A stretch of 64,000 nucleotides of DNA. It comes from JAXMAR01 sp046350295 (GTDB lineage: Bacteria > Planctomycetota > Planctomycetia > Gemmatales > Gemmataceae). Of this stretch, positions 35,001-42,520 are shown one piece after another. Position 1 is the stretch's first letter, and each line of letters begins with the position of its first letter. The notes below the pieces were generated by a model. That model was given only the letters and a program-made list of their open reading frames with translations, had not been told where the DNA came from and did no database searches. The stretch covers positions 50,846 to 114,845 of the forward strand of contig JAXMAR010000021.1 of assembly GCA_046350295.1 (NCBI GenBank), read 5' to 3'. The position numbers and the translations under genes were made by a program.

Positions 35001-35367
35001 TCTTGACGGCCAGCCTGCGGCCCATCTCCTCGTCGAGCGCCCGCAGAACGATGCCCATGCCGCCGCGCGCGATCTCCCCCTCGATGACGTAGCGCCCCGC
35101 CTGGCGCGGCAAGGCGCCCACCTGGGCCGTCGGATCGGAATCGGCATCCGCGCCGGCCGCCAGGGCGCGCAGGTCGTCCAGGGCACGCGGCGGCGGGATG
35201 TCGAAGAGATCGGCCGGGCTGCGCTGTTCCAGCAGCGAAGCCAGCTCGCGGCCGAGCCGTGGATCGTCAGCGCTGACCTTCGCGACGAAGGCCGCCTGCT
35301 CGGTCCCGGTCAACTCGAGGGCTTGATCGAGAAGGGGGCTCAGCTTTTGCCAATCATCCGGGCGCAT
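32032..35367 (-). CDS. Ser/Thr protein kinase with TPR repeats and PPC-like domains
   Basis: 1111 residues from the ATG at 35367, which overlaps the TGA of the ECF sigma gene (TGATG). Kinase domain about 93-370: glycine loop EIARGGMGIVL, catalytic Lys near 122, HRDLKPSN with Asp218, and DWG in place of DFG at 236, a common variant in planctomycetes. A membrane segment (FILAASLAILALGAAAAGVWYL) is near residue 405. TPR units follow (AEAFNNRGVILAQLGRYDDALEAM and others), then two C-terminal pre-peptidase-like beta domains. It probably senses an extracytoplasmic signal and may regulate the coupled sigma factor, which is inference. Confidence 0.93.
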   Translation of the reverse strand: MRPDDWQKLSPLLDQALELTGTEQAAFVAKVSADDPRLGRELASLLEQRSPADLFDIPPPRALDDLRALAAGADADSDPTAQVGALPRQAGRYVIEGEIARGGMGIVLRALDEEMGRRLAVKILSARARRHAGAERRFLREARITARLQHPGIPPIHELGRLDDGAPFFAMKLIEGRTLSALLAASPRPADEPHFIAVFEQICETLAFAHSRRIVHRDLKPSNVMVGAFGEVQVMDWGLAKPLDGTETDGASGAPSGDESTWISQAGDITGTPAFMAPEQARGESDAIDERCDVFGLGGILCAILTGRAPFAGRADAVRTAAAGDLSDAYSRLDACGADAELIALAKKCLAPWPEDRYANGTEVAAAVTAYREGVRERLKQAELARERAQVQAREERRRRRLAFILAASLAILALGAAAAGVWYLNFKAQRDARARNLNDLVQRSLDAAEAERRDLNERLLEPAKVHLLLSDLAAWKRSLDRAKASGQQARGLAGSDPELLDSATHERLNALTEALAADDKDVAFVRELDGIRLKVFEPPAGAPAALRRAGKSLLAAWQEEYEALFQRQGLAIETEDPGALAGRLARSNVRFVMAAALDDWARLALNDTLDGAKVKRLLDLARRIDSDPWRDRFRQWSVWSSRAELEKALADLKPERQPPQILGVVAELERYHGIDPRPLFHKALLHYAGDFWLSYQLGNAADRSRSYDEAAAAYRAALAVRPKSYHTLNNLGAALGKKGDLTGAAEAIAEALRHNPDFSGAHANLGKVRYERGDRRGAIVHYRAALARDDADPIVHNNLAAALSLIDEPEEALKHVDLAVKAAPRFAEAFNNRGVILAQLGRYDDALEAMSKARRLEPDEARAGLIARYRQIIQLRKRENAPPVEKAQLEKGLAGRLDADLPLDVFMTQPAYRASHLVSLDAGRHYQIDLTGDFDTYLRIEDRRYNVLLFNDDVRPPDALDSRLIFAPAKTDVYRLVVTSFKTKTTGAYQLRLREVVPLGPATVFRGRLDRSDKADTKGRLYQWHDVTLERDRPYTIILESRDFDTRVRLTDGTRKQAYAENEMMRPGQPRLSRLDFTSDRTAGFSVLVSTARAGVTGDYVLTVQGYEAK

Positions 35368-35957
35368 CAGACCGAGTACCCCTTCAACTCCCGCTGCAGC
35401 CACAGCTGCGCCTTGCGGACGCGCCGCTTCGCCTCGGTGGCGGAGATCTGGAGGATGTCGGCGGCTTCGTCGAACGTGCAGCCGAGGAAGTAGTAGATGC
35501 GGAAGACGAGCCCCTCGTCGGGCGCGAAGGACTCCATGCGCTCCAGGGCGATCTTGAGGTCGATCATGAAGTCGCTCTCCGCGGGCGGCAGGGCGGCGGG
35601 CGATTCCGGCTCGAGTCCCTCCAGGTCCACGCGGCGCCGGTCCCCGCCGCGCTTCTGGGCCAGACGGGCGCGGGCGGCTTCCACCAGGAGGTCGTGAATC
35701 TTGTTCGCGACGTAAGAATAGAACTTGCCACGGTCCCCCGGCTGCCAGGTCGTGACGTCCCCGCCCACGAGGCGGCAAAACGCGTCGTCCACCAACACCG
35801 TTGTCGAGCCTTCGAGCGCGTTCTCGAAGCCACGCTTGCGCCGGGCGGCGATGGCGCGCAAGTCCTTTTCGACCAACCGATAGAGCGCGTCGGCGGCGGC
35901 GCGGTCTCCCCCGTCCGCCTTCTGGAGCAGCAGCGTCACTTCACCGGCGGATGCCAT
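35367..35957 (-). CDS. ECF-family RNA polymerase sigma factor
   Basis: 196 residues from the ATG at 35957 (GAGG upstream). The region GSTTVLVDDAFCRLVG...VANKIHDLLVEAARARLAQKRGG resembles sigma region 2 of the planctomycete TIGR02999-type ECF factors, and FDEAADILQISATEAKRRVRKAQLWLQREL is the region 4 helix-turn-helix. Such factors recruit RNA polymerase to a small regulon. Its stop overlaps the kinase start, so sigma factor and kinase are made from one message. Confidence 0.92.
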   Translation of the reverse strand: MASAGEVTLLLQKADGGDRAAADALYRLVEKDLRAIAARRKRGFENALEGSTTVLVDDAFCRLVGGDVTTWQPGDRGKFYSYVANKIHDLLVEAARARLAQKRGGDRRRVDLEGLEPESPAALPPAESDFMIDLKIALERMESFAPDEGLVFRIYYFLGCTFDEAADILQISATEAKRRVRKAQLWLQRELKGYSV

Positions 35958-36112
35958 GGCGTCCTCACGGCTGTTTCTTTTCCGATCCAAAACTCGATTC
36001 TGCTCTGTCCTGGGAAAAAAACCAAAAAAAATCCGGACGAAGTTCCGGTCCTTCGCGGAAAGGGTGGTGAGTCGGAATTGATAACGTTTACCTCTTGATC
36101 GGGAGATTCACC

Positions 36113-36850
36113 ATGGCCGGTTTTTCTTTGGAATTCGCCCTCAACATGATCCGCAACGGAACCTGGACGCTCGAGGAAGCCTGGCAATATGCCGGCGGAC
36201 GCTGGTCGGAAGCCTTCCTGCGCCAGCAGCTGCAGGCCGGCGCCTATCTCGGCGCCGCCGGGGAAGCGGGCGCCGGAGCGGCGGCCCCGGTCGTGGCCGG
36301 CGGCGCCACCGGCCTGAGCGCCGGGACCATCGCCACCATCGCCGGCGGCTTGCTCGTCGCCGCGGTCGCCACTGCCGGAATCGCCTATCTTGCCGGCTCC
36401 CTCTCCGGCGACAAGGAAACCGCCTGGGGCGCCGAGAAGAAGGGGGACATCCGGGCCATGCTCAGCATGCCGTCGGAGGAGCGAGAAACGTTGCGCAAGG
36501 TGGAGGACCCCGTCAGCGTCCGCCCCGCCGAGCCACGCGAAGGCTACGCCATCTGGCTCGTCGGCGACCGCAAGGAAGTCATCGTCGGCCGCAAATCCGA
36601 GGTCGAGGAGCAGCCGTCGCGCGGCCTGATCGGCTGGGGACTGGCGGCGACGAAGGTAAAGGACACCAGGGTGGCGTGGGAAAAGGTCGGCGAATTCCAT
36701 GACACGCCGGAGAAGGCCCGCGCCGCTTACGACAAAGCGCTCCAACCGGGTACCAGGCGCATCTTGCCGCTGGCCGCCGGTACCGTGGCCCGCTTCAACT
36801 TCGATGACCAACCGCACCACATCGACAACGCGACGCGCTTCCTGCCTTAG
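36113..36850 (+). CDS. Hypothetical protein with a glycine-rich membrane segment
   Basis: 245 residues from the ATG at 36113 (GGGAGA upstream). A hydrophobic segment (AGTIATIAGGLLVAAVATAGIAYLAGS region, residues about 68-95) may cross the membrane, flanked by an N-terminal helical part and a soluble C-terminal domain (EGYAIWLVGDRKEVIVGR ... GRFHDTPEKARAAYDKAL). It follows the divergent ECF/kinase module, with 155 bases between. A strong terminator lies at 36900. No family recognised. Confidence 0.75.
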   Translation: MAGFSLEFALNMIRNGTWTLEEAWQYAGGRWSEAFLRQQLQAGAYLGAAGEAGAGAAAPVVAGGATGLSAGTIATIAGGLLVAAVATAGIAYLAGSLSGDKETAWGAEKKGDIRAMLSMPSEERETLRKVEDPVSVRPAEPREGYAIWLVGDRKEVIVGRKSEVEEQPSRGLIGWGLAATKVKDTRVAWEKVGEFHDTPEKARAAYDKALQPGTRRILPLAAGTVARFNFDDQPHHIDNATRFLP

Positions 36851-36899
36851 CTCGACGCGGCCATCGCCCCGGGAATAAGCGGGAGACGCCCAACCCGCG

Positions 36900-36938
36900 A
36901 GGCGCCGGTTGCCCAACCGGCGCCTTTCCTTTTTTTGC
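36900..36938 (+). terminator. Rho-independent terminator
   Basis: AGGCGCCGGTT pairs with AACCGGCGCCT around a 4-base loop, followed by TTCC and a run of seven or more T. It ends the transcript of the gene at 36113-36850 and lies just upstream of the CutC gene. Confidence 0.92.
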
Positions 36939-36950
36939 CGAGATTCAAGA

Positions 36951-37721
36951 ATGACGGACGTCCCCCTTACATTGAATCGTGCTACTCACGTGGCCACCCT
37001 TCTCGAAATCACCGTTACGTCGCCCGCCGACGCCCGCCGCGCCGTCAACGCCGGCGCCGATCGCCTCGAGCTATGCGCCGCCCTCGATTGCGGGGGCCTC
37101 ACTCCCTCCCTCGGCGCCTTCCTGGAAACGCGCCGCGCCACCGCCCTCCCGATTGTCGTCCTCCTCCGGCCGCGCCCCGGCGGCTTCGTCTACTCGGAAG
37201 AAGAGTTCGCGGTGATGCGCCGCGACCTTGACCTCTTTCGCGCGCACGGCGCCGACGGCTTCGTCGTTGGCCTCCTCGACCAGCACAATCAACTCGACGA
37301 GGACCGCCTCCGTCTCCTCGTCAAGAGCGCGCATGGCAAGGACCTGATCTTCTCGCGCGCCTTTGACCTCGCCGCCGAACCGTTCCACGCCCTCGACCGC
37401 CTCGTCGACCTCGGCTTTCGCCGCATCCTCACCAGTGGCCAGCAACCGACGGCGCCGCAAGGCGCTACGTTCCTGCGCCGACTCCACGAGCACGCCCGCG
37501 GCCGCATCGGAATCCTCCCGGGCGGCGGCGTTCGCCCGGACAACGCGGCCGAACTACTGCGCGCCACCGGCTGCAATCAGGTCCACGCCTCGGCTCGGCG
37601 GCGCAGAGTCGATGACAGCGCCGGCAGGCAGGAGTTCGGCTTTTGTCCGGGCGCCGAAGGATGCATCGAAGAAACGGACGAGGGCCTCGTCCGCGCGCTG
37701 CGAGAAGCGCTCGACCGATAA
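36951..37721 (+). CDS. cutC: CutC family copper-homeostasis-type protein
   Basis: 256 residues from the ATG at 36951. TIM-barrel CutC features include LEITVTSPADARRAVNAGADRLELCA, FVVGLLDQHNQLDEDR and GGGVRPDNAAELL. CutC was linked to copper tolerance in E. coli, but its biochemical role is still unclear. A short upstream in-frame extension to 36909 is not coding in character. It is followed by a terminator and, convergent beyond it, a His/Cys/Tyr-rich exported protein. Confidence 0.93.
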   Translation: MTDVPLTLNRATHVATLLEITVTSPADARRAVNAGADRLELCAALDCGGLTPSLGAFLETRRATALPIVVLLRPRPGGFVYSEEEFAVMRRDLDLFRAHGADGFVVGLLDQHNQLDEDRLRLLVKSAHGKDLIFSRAFDLAAEPFHALDRLVDLGFRRILTSGQQPTAPQGATFLRRLHEHARGRIGILPGGGVRPDNAAELLRATGCNQVHASARRRRVDDSAGRQEFGFCPGAEGCIEETDEGLVRALREALDR

Positions 37722-37724
37722 CAA

Positions 37725-37760
37725 CAGACGGAGCCCGGCGATCACGCCGGGCTCCGTCTG
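37725..37760 (+). terminator. Hairpin terminator after cutC
   Basis: A 16-bp perfect stem (CAGACGGAGCCCGGCG and its complement) with a 4-base loop ATCA, ending 39 bases after the cutC stop. There is no long T-run, so it could serve both cutC and the convergent Cys-rich gene. Its symmetry makes it usable on either strand. Confidence 0.75.
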
Positions 37761-37790
37761 TCATTTGCGTTCGAATCGTCGCCGTCTCGC

Positions 37791-38294
37791 TCACGGCCGA
37801 ACCGCGGCTCGCACCGTCACGCTGGCGTGGACGCCCACCGGACGGGGGCAACAAGTCCGGACGCAATACGGGCGATAGAAGACTCGATCGCACACGGTAC
37901 GCCGCACGCAGGGGCGATAGCAAACCGAGCTATAGCAAACCGGGCGATAACAGGAGCGGTAGCAGCTCGTCCGGTAGCAATAGGGACGGCAATAGGTGTG
38001 GCAGCCGGGTCGATAGTACGAACCGTGGTAGCAACCGCTGCCCCAGTAGCGTCCACCGCAATACCGGTGGCCCCAACGGCCCCAGCGATGACCCCAACGA
38101 TGGCCGTAACGGTGGCCGTAACGATGGTACCGGAAGTGGCGGGCGGGGGCCCGGAAGTGGCCGCCGCCGCGGCGGATGAAACCATTCGCTTCGCCGGCCG
38201 TCTTGGCGACGGCGCTGATGGGGACTGCGGCATTGGCCTTTTGGGCCAGGGCGAGCAACGCGAGAGCGGACAGGCTGAAGAAGAAGGTACGCAT
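37791..38294 (-). CDS. Small exported His/Tyr/Cys-rich protein
   Basis: 167 residues, ATG at 38294 with AGGAG upstream. A signal peptide (MRTFFFSLSALALLALAQKANA) is followed by an HYRYGHRYGHRWGHRW segment rich in histidine and then a Cys-rich part with repeated CYR/CxxC units (CYRTSCYRSCYRPVCYSSVCYRPC). Such a composition would bind metal ions or cross-link through disulfides. It is convergent with cutC, which makes a metal-related role tempting but unproven. The extended frame to 38396 is not supported. Confidence 0.85.
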   Translation of the reverse strand: MRTFFFSLSALALLALAQKANAAVPISAVAKTAGEANGFIRRGGGHFRAPARHFRYHRYGHRYGHRWGHRWGRWGHRYCGGRYWGSGCYHGSYYRPGCHTYCRPYCYRTSCYRSCYRPVCYSSVCYRPCVRRTVCDRVFYRPYCVRTCCPRPVGVHASVTVRAAVRP

Positions 38295-38557
38295 GGTAGA
38301 CTCCTTGCTGCCGGAGCAGCATTCGTTGTGATGGAAAACCGCGGAGGCTTGTTTTTTTGGCCGGCGCCATACCGACCCGGCCTCCGTACCCTTCATTCAG
38401 CCCGTCGCGGCAAAACCTGACAGCGCCGCGACTTTTTTCTTCCGGCGTGCAATGAAGCCCTCTTTCCGGTGGCGCCAGAAACGGCCGACTGTCTCGATCC
38501 TTGCTCAGGGAGCGCGAACCTGTCATAATCCGGGGGATTTCCAATACGGAGCCATGC

Positions 38558-39160
38558 ATGGCGGAAAGCCTCGCCCGAACCCGGATGAGCCTCCTGGGCC
38601 GACTGCGCGAGAGCGGCGCCGATCAGGGGGCCTGGAGCGAGTTTGTCGCCTGGTACGCCCCCTTGATCCAGACCTGGTGTCAGCGCTGGAAGCTGCAAGA
38701 CGCCGACGCGCAGGAAGTGACGCAGCTCGTCCTGGTCAAGCTCGCCGACAAGATGCGGACCTTTCAATACGACCCGGCGCGCAGCTTCCGCGCCTATCTC
38801 AAGACCCTCGCGCATTACGCGTGGTGCGATTTCCTGGAAGCGCGCAAACGGCACGGGGGCGGCGTCGGCGGCAGTGAAATGCTCGACGTCCTGCACGGCG
38901 TAGCGGCCGACGAAGACCTGGACAAGCGGCTCGATGCCGACTTCGACCGGGAGATCCTCACCGAGGCCATGGTGCGGGTCGAGGCGCGCGTCGAGCCGCA
39001 TACCTGGCAAGCGTTCCGTCTCACCGCGCTCGACGGTCTCTCCGGCGCCGATGTGGCCGGGCGCCTCGACATGAAGGTGGCGACGGTGTTCAAGGCGCGG
39101 AGCAAGGTGCAGAAGATGCTGCAGGAAGAGGTCACCAAGCTCGAAGAGGCATGGGGTTGA
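38558..39160 (+). CDS. ECF-family RNA polymerase sigma factor, second module
   Basis: 200 residues. The start at 38558 (MAESLARTRMSLL) is chosen on frame and on a CGGAG upstream; longer versions are possible. Region 2 contains DADAQEVTQLVLVKLADKM and region 4 LDGLSGADVAGRLDMKVATVFKARSKVQKML. The stop TGA overlaps the start region of the WD40 kinase, as in the first module. It is not closely similar to the sigma factor at 35.4 kb. Confidence 0.9.
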   Translation: MAESLARTRMSLLGRLRESGADQGAWSEFVAWYAPLIQTWCQRWKLQDADAQEVTQLVLVKLADKMRTFQYDPARSFRAYLKTLAHYAWCDFLEARKRHGGGVGGSEMLDVLHGVAADEDLDKRLDADFDREILTEAMVRVEARVEPHTWQAFRLTALDGLSGADVAGRLDMKVATVFKARSKVQKMLQEEVTKLEEAWG

Positions 39161-42100
39161 GCATGTCCAGCTGCCCGACGCCGAGCCAGCTCGAGGACCT
39201 CCTCGCCGACCGGTTGCGCGAATCGGCCGCCGCCGTCGAGGAACATGTTGAAACTTGTGGCGCCTGTCAGGCCGAGCTGGAGCGCCTGGCCGCGGCAGCC
39301 GCTCCTTCCCAGGCGATCCTGAGTGAGACATCGCTCGGGCTGGATCGGAAGCCCGGCGGCATGAGAGATCTGCTGCTCCGCTTGCAGCAGGCGCCGCCGG
39401 AGGGCAATGTCACGACCATTCTGGCCGGACCGCCCGGCGACGGACCGGCGGCGTTTCCCGCCCTCCCTGGGTACGAGCTCGAGGCGGAGGTGGGTCGCGG
39501 CGGCATGGGCGTGGTCTATCGGGCGAGGCAGCTGGGCCTCCAGCGCGTTGTCGCCATCAAGATGCTGCTCCACGCCGGGCAGGCGTCGCCCGAAGCGCTG
39601 GCGCGGTTCCGCGTCGAGGCCGAGGCGGTGGCCCGCCTCGAACATGCCGCCATCGTGCAAATCCACGAGATCGGCGAACAGGACGGACGCCCGTTCCTCG
39701 CCCTCGAGTTCGTCGGCGGCGGCAACCTGGCCCAGCGCCTGCAGGGTGTCCCGCAGCGTGGAGCGGACGCGGCCGAGATGGTCGAGACCCTCGCCCGCGC
39801 CATCGACCGCGTCCATGCCGGCGGCATCGTCCATCGCGACCTCAAGCCCGCCAACATCCTGCTCACCGTCGACGGCCGGCCGAAAGTCAGCGACTTCGGC
39901 CTCGCCAAGCTAACCACCGGCGGCTCGGACCAGACGCGGTCCGGCGCCATCCTCGGCAGCCCCTCCTACATGGCGCCCGAGCAAGCCTCCGGCAAATCCG
40001 GGGACGCCGGGCCCGCCGTCGACATCTACGCCCTCGGCGCCATCCTCTACGAGATGCTGACCGGCCGCCCTCCCTTCCGCGGCGAGACCGTCACGGAAAC
40101 ATTGCGGCAGATCACGACGCAAGAGCCGGTCGCGCCGCGCCGCCTCCAGCCGAGCGTGGCGCGCGACCTCGACACCATCTGCCTGAAGTGCCTGGAGAAG
40201 GACCCGCGGCGCCGCTATCCGACCGCCCTGGCGCTGGCCGAGGACCTGCGCCGCTTTCGCGCCAACGAGCCGATCGTGGCCCGTCCCGCCGGCGTGCCGC
40301 GCCGCGTGTGGAAGTGGGCCCGGCGCCGGCCGGCGACCGCGACCTTCCTTGGCGCCGCCGTCGTCGCCGCGGTCGCGTTGCTGGTGGTCGGCTTGTGGTA
40401 CCAGGCTGAGCTGGAGGATGCGCTGGCCCGCATCACCAAGGAGAAGGAGATCGCCCAGACCGCCCAGACCGCCGCGGAACGGCGCCGCCTCGAAGCGGTC
40501 GCGCGCCGCGACGAAGCCCTGCGCAGCAACTACCTCTACAGCATCCCGCTCGCCCATCGCGCCTGGGACGCCGGCAAGGTCGTCCGCATGGGAGAGCTTC
40601 TCGACAAGGTCCGCCCGCTCGAAGCGGATGACAAGGACCTGCGCCACTTCGAGTGGCACTACCTCAATCGCCTGCGCTACGCCTCGCGCCTGATCCTCAC
40701 CGGCCACGCCGGCGCCGTCACCGCAGTCGCCTATAGCCCGGATCAGCGCCGCCTGGCCTCGGCCGGCGTCGACGGCACGGTCCGCTTGTGGAACGGCCAC
40801 ACCGGGGCGGAGGAACGTCTCCTCAAGGGCCACGCGAAGAAGGTCACGGCCCTCGCCTTCACCAGCGACGGCGCCCTCCTCGCCTCCGCCGGCTCGGACG
40901 GCTCGATTTTGCTCTGGGCCGGAGAGGCCGCCGAGCCGATCCGCCTTACGGGACACAAGGGCTGGGTCTACGGCCTGGCTTTTCATCCGGACGGCAAACG
41001 CCTCGCCTCCGCCGCCGCGGACGGCGCGGTGCGTCTCTGGAACTGCGCCGACCGCAAGGAGATCACCCGCTTCGGCGGCCGGGAAGGTCGCGTCACGTCC
41101 ATCGCCTTCAGCCGGGATGGCCAATGGCTGGCGGCCGGAGGGGACGACTATCGCATCGAGCTTCGCAACGTCACTTCCGGCAAGATCGAAGGGGTCGGCG
41201 TCGGCCACGTCGGCTGGATCTATGGCCTCGCGTTCCATCCGGAGGGCAAGATCCTCGCTTCCGCCAGCTATGACGACTCCATCCGCATCTGGCGCCTGGA
41301 CAAGATGGTGGAGACGCAGAAGTTCGTCGGCAATCGCGACTCCGTGCGTGGGCTTGTCTTCAACGCCGATGGATCGCGCCTCGCCTCCGCCGGCTTCGAT
41401 CAGTCCGTGCGCGTGTGGGATGCGGCCAGCGGGACCGTCCTCTTGCGGCTCAAGGGACACCTGGGCCACGTCAACAGCGTGTCGTTCCATCCGGACGGCC
41501 GCAGCCTCGCCTCGGCGGGGGACGACGGGACCATCCGCGTCTGGGACCTGGATCAGAAGCAAGACTTCCTGGCCGCGCGGGGCCATTCCGGCGCCGTGAC
41601 GGCGGTCGCGTTCCATCCGGAGGGCCGGCTCGTCGCCTCCGCCGCCGCGGACGGCACGGTCCGCCTCTGGCACGCCGCTACCGGGAAGGAGGCCCATGTC
41701 TTCAAAGGCCACAAGGGGCGCGTCACCGCCGTCGCCTTCGATCCCAAGGGCCGCTTCCTCGTCAGCGGCGGCTCCGACCGGACCGTCCGCCTCTGGGACC
41801 TGGTGACCAAGAAGGGACAGGTGCTCGCCGGCCACGCCGAGCGCGTCACGGGCGTCGGCGTCAGCCCCGACGGCGCCCGCATCGTCTCGTCGAGCTTCGA
41901 CGGCACGCTGAAAATCTGGCGCGTCGCCGACGGAGTCGAGGAGCGCAGCATCGACGCGCACAGCCAGCGCGCGGAGGCCATCGTCTTGGGCGGCGACGGC
42001 AAGACGCTGATCTCCGGCGGATCGGACAAGCTCGTCAAGGTCTGGGATGCCGCGACGGGAAAGGAGCGCATGCCGCTGAAGGGACACGTTGGCTGGGTCT

Positions 42101-42486
42101 TCGCCGTCGCCCTGAGCAAGGACGGGCAATGGATCGCCTCGGGCGGCCAGGACGGCAAGATCAAGGTCTGGAGCGCCGCGGACGGCGCCTTGAAGTATAC
42201 GCTCGAAGGCCACGCGGCCCGCGTCGCCGCCCTCGTCTTCAGCCCGGATGGCCGCCGCCTGGCCTCGGGCAGCTTCGACAAGTCGATCAAGCTCTGGGAC
42301 CTCGACATCGGCCAGGAGCTTCTGGCGCTCCACAACGGCGCGAACGTTTACGGCCTCGCCTTCAGCCCGGATGGTCATCATCTGGCTTCGGCCGGCTACG
42401 ATGAAACCGTTCGCATCTGGGACGCCACGCCGGTCGGCGCGGCGCCGCCGCTGCGCGCCGCGGCGGAGAAGGGAGACGCGCCGTGA
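39151..42486 (+). CDS. Ser/Thr protein kinase with N-terminal zinc finger and C-terminal WD40 repeats
   Basis: 1111 residues. An HxxxCxxC zinc finger (HVETCGACQ, His32, Cys36, Cys39) resembles anti-sigma factors. Kinase domain about 109-380: EVGRGGMGVVYRA, catalytic Lys near 136, HRDLKPANILL, and VSDFGLAK. A membrane segment (TATFLGAAVVAAVALLVVGLW) is near residue 395-415. From about 513 to the end there are roughly 13 WD40 blades (for example VTAVAYSPDQRRLASAGVDG). The start is ATG at 39151, overlapping the sigma gene by 10 bases; ATG 39163 is an alternative. The zinc finger with the coupled sigma factor suggests an anti-sigma/kinase hybrid, an inference. Confidence 0.95.
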   Translation: MGLSMSSCPTPSQLEDLLADRLRESAAAVEEHVETCGACQAELERLAAAAAPSQAILSETSLGLDRKPGGMRDLLLRLQQAPPEGNVTTILAGPPGDGPAAFPALPGYELEAEVGRGGMGVVYRARQLGLQRVVAIKMLLHAGQASPEALARFRVEAEAVARLEHAAIVQIHEIGEQDGRPFLALEFVGGGNLAQRLQGVPQRGADAAEMVETLARAIDRVHAGGIVHRDLKPANILLTVDGRPKVSDFGLAKLTTGGSDQTRSGAILGSPSYMAPEQASGKSGDAGPAVDIYALGAILYEMLTGRPPFRGETVTETLRQITTQEPVAPRRLQPSVARDLDTICLKCLEKDPRRRYPTALALAEDLRRFRANEPIVARPAGVPRRVWKWARRRPATATFLGAAVVAAVALLVVGLWYQAELEDALARITKEKEIAQTAQTAAERRRLEAVARRDEALRSNYLYSIPLAHRAWDAGKVVRMGELLDKVRPLEADDKDLRHFEWHYLNRLRYASRLILTGHAGAVTAVAYSPDQRRLASAGVDGTVRLWNGHTGAEERLLKGHAKKVTALAFTSDGALLASAGSDGSILLWAGEAAEPIRLTGHKGWVYGLAFHPDGKRLASAAADGAVRLWNCADRKEITRFGGREGRVTSIAFSRDGQWLAAGGDDYRIELRNVTSGKIEGVGVGHVGWIYGLAFHPEGKILASASYDDSIRIWRLDKMVETQKFVGNRDSVRGLVFNADGSRLASAGFDQSVRVWDAASGTVLLRLKGHLGHVNSVSFHPDGRSLASAGDDGTIRVWDLDQKQDFLAARGHSGAVTAVAFHPEGRLVASAAADGTVRLWHAATGKEAHVFKGHKGRVTAVAFDPKGRFLVSGGSDRTVRLWDLVTKKGQVLAGHAERVTGVGVSPDGARIVSSSFDGTLKIWRVADGVEERSIDAHSQRAEAIVLGGDGKTLISGGSDKLVKVWDAATGKERMPLKGHVGWVFAVALSKDGQWIASGGQDGKIKVWSAADGALKYTLEGHAARVAALVFSPDGRRLASGSFDKSIKLWDLDIGQELLALHNGANVYGLAFSPDGHHLASAGYDETVRIWDATPVGAAPPLRAAAEKGDAP

Positions 42487-42520
42487 CCCCCTGCGACCGG
42501 CAGGGCCGATTTCGTGGGAA

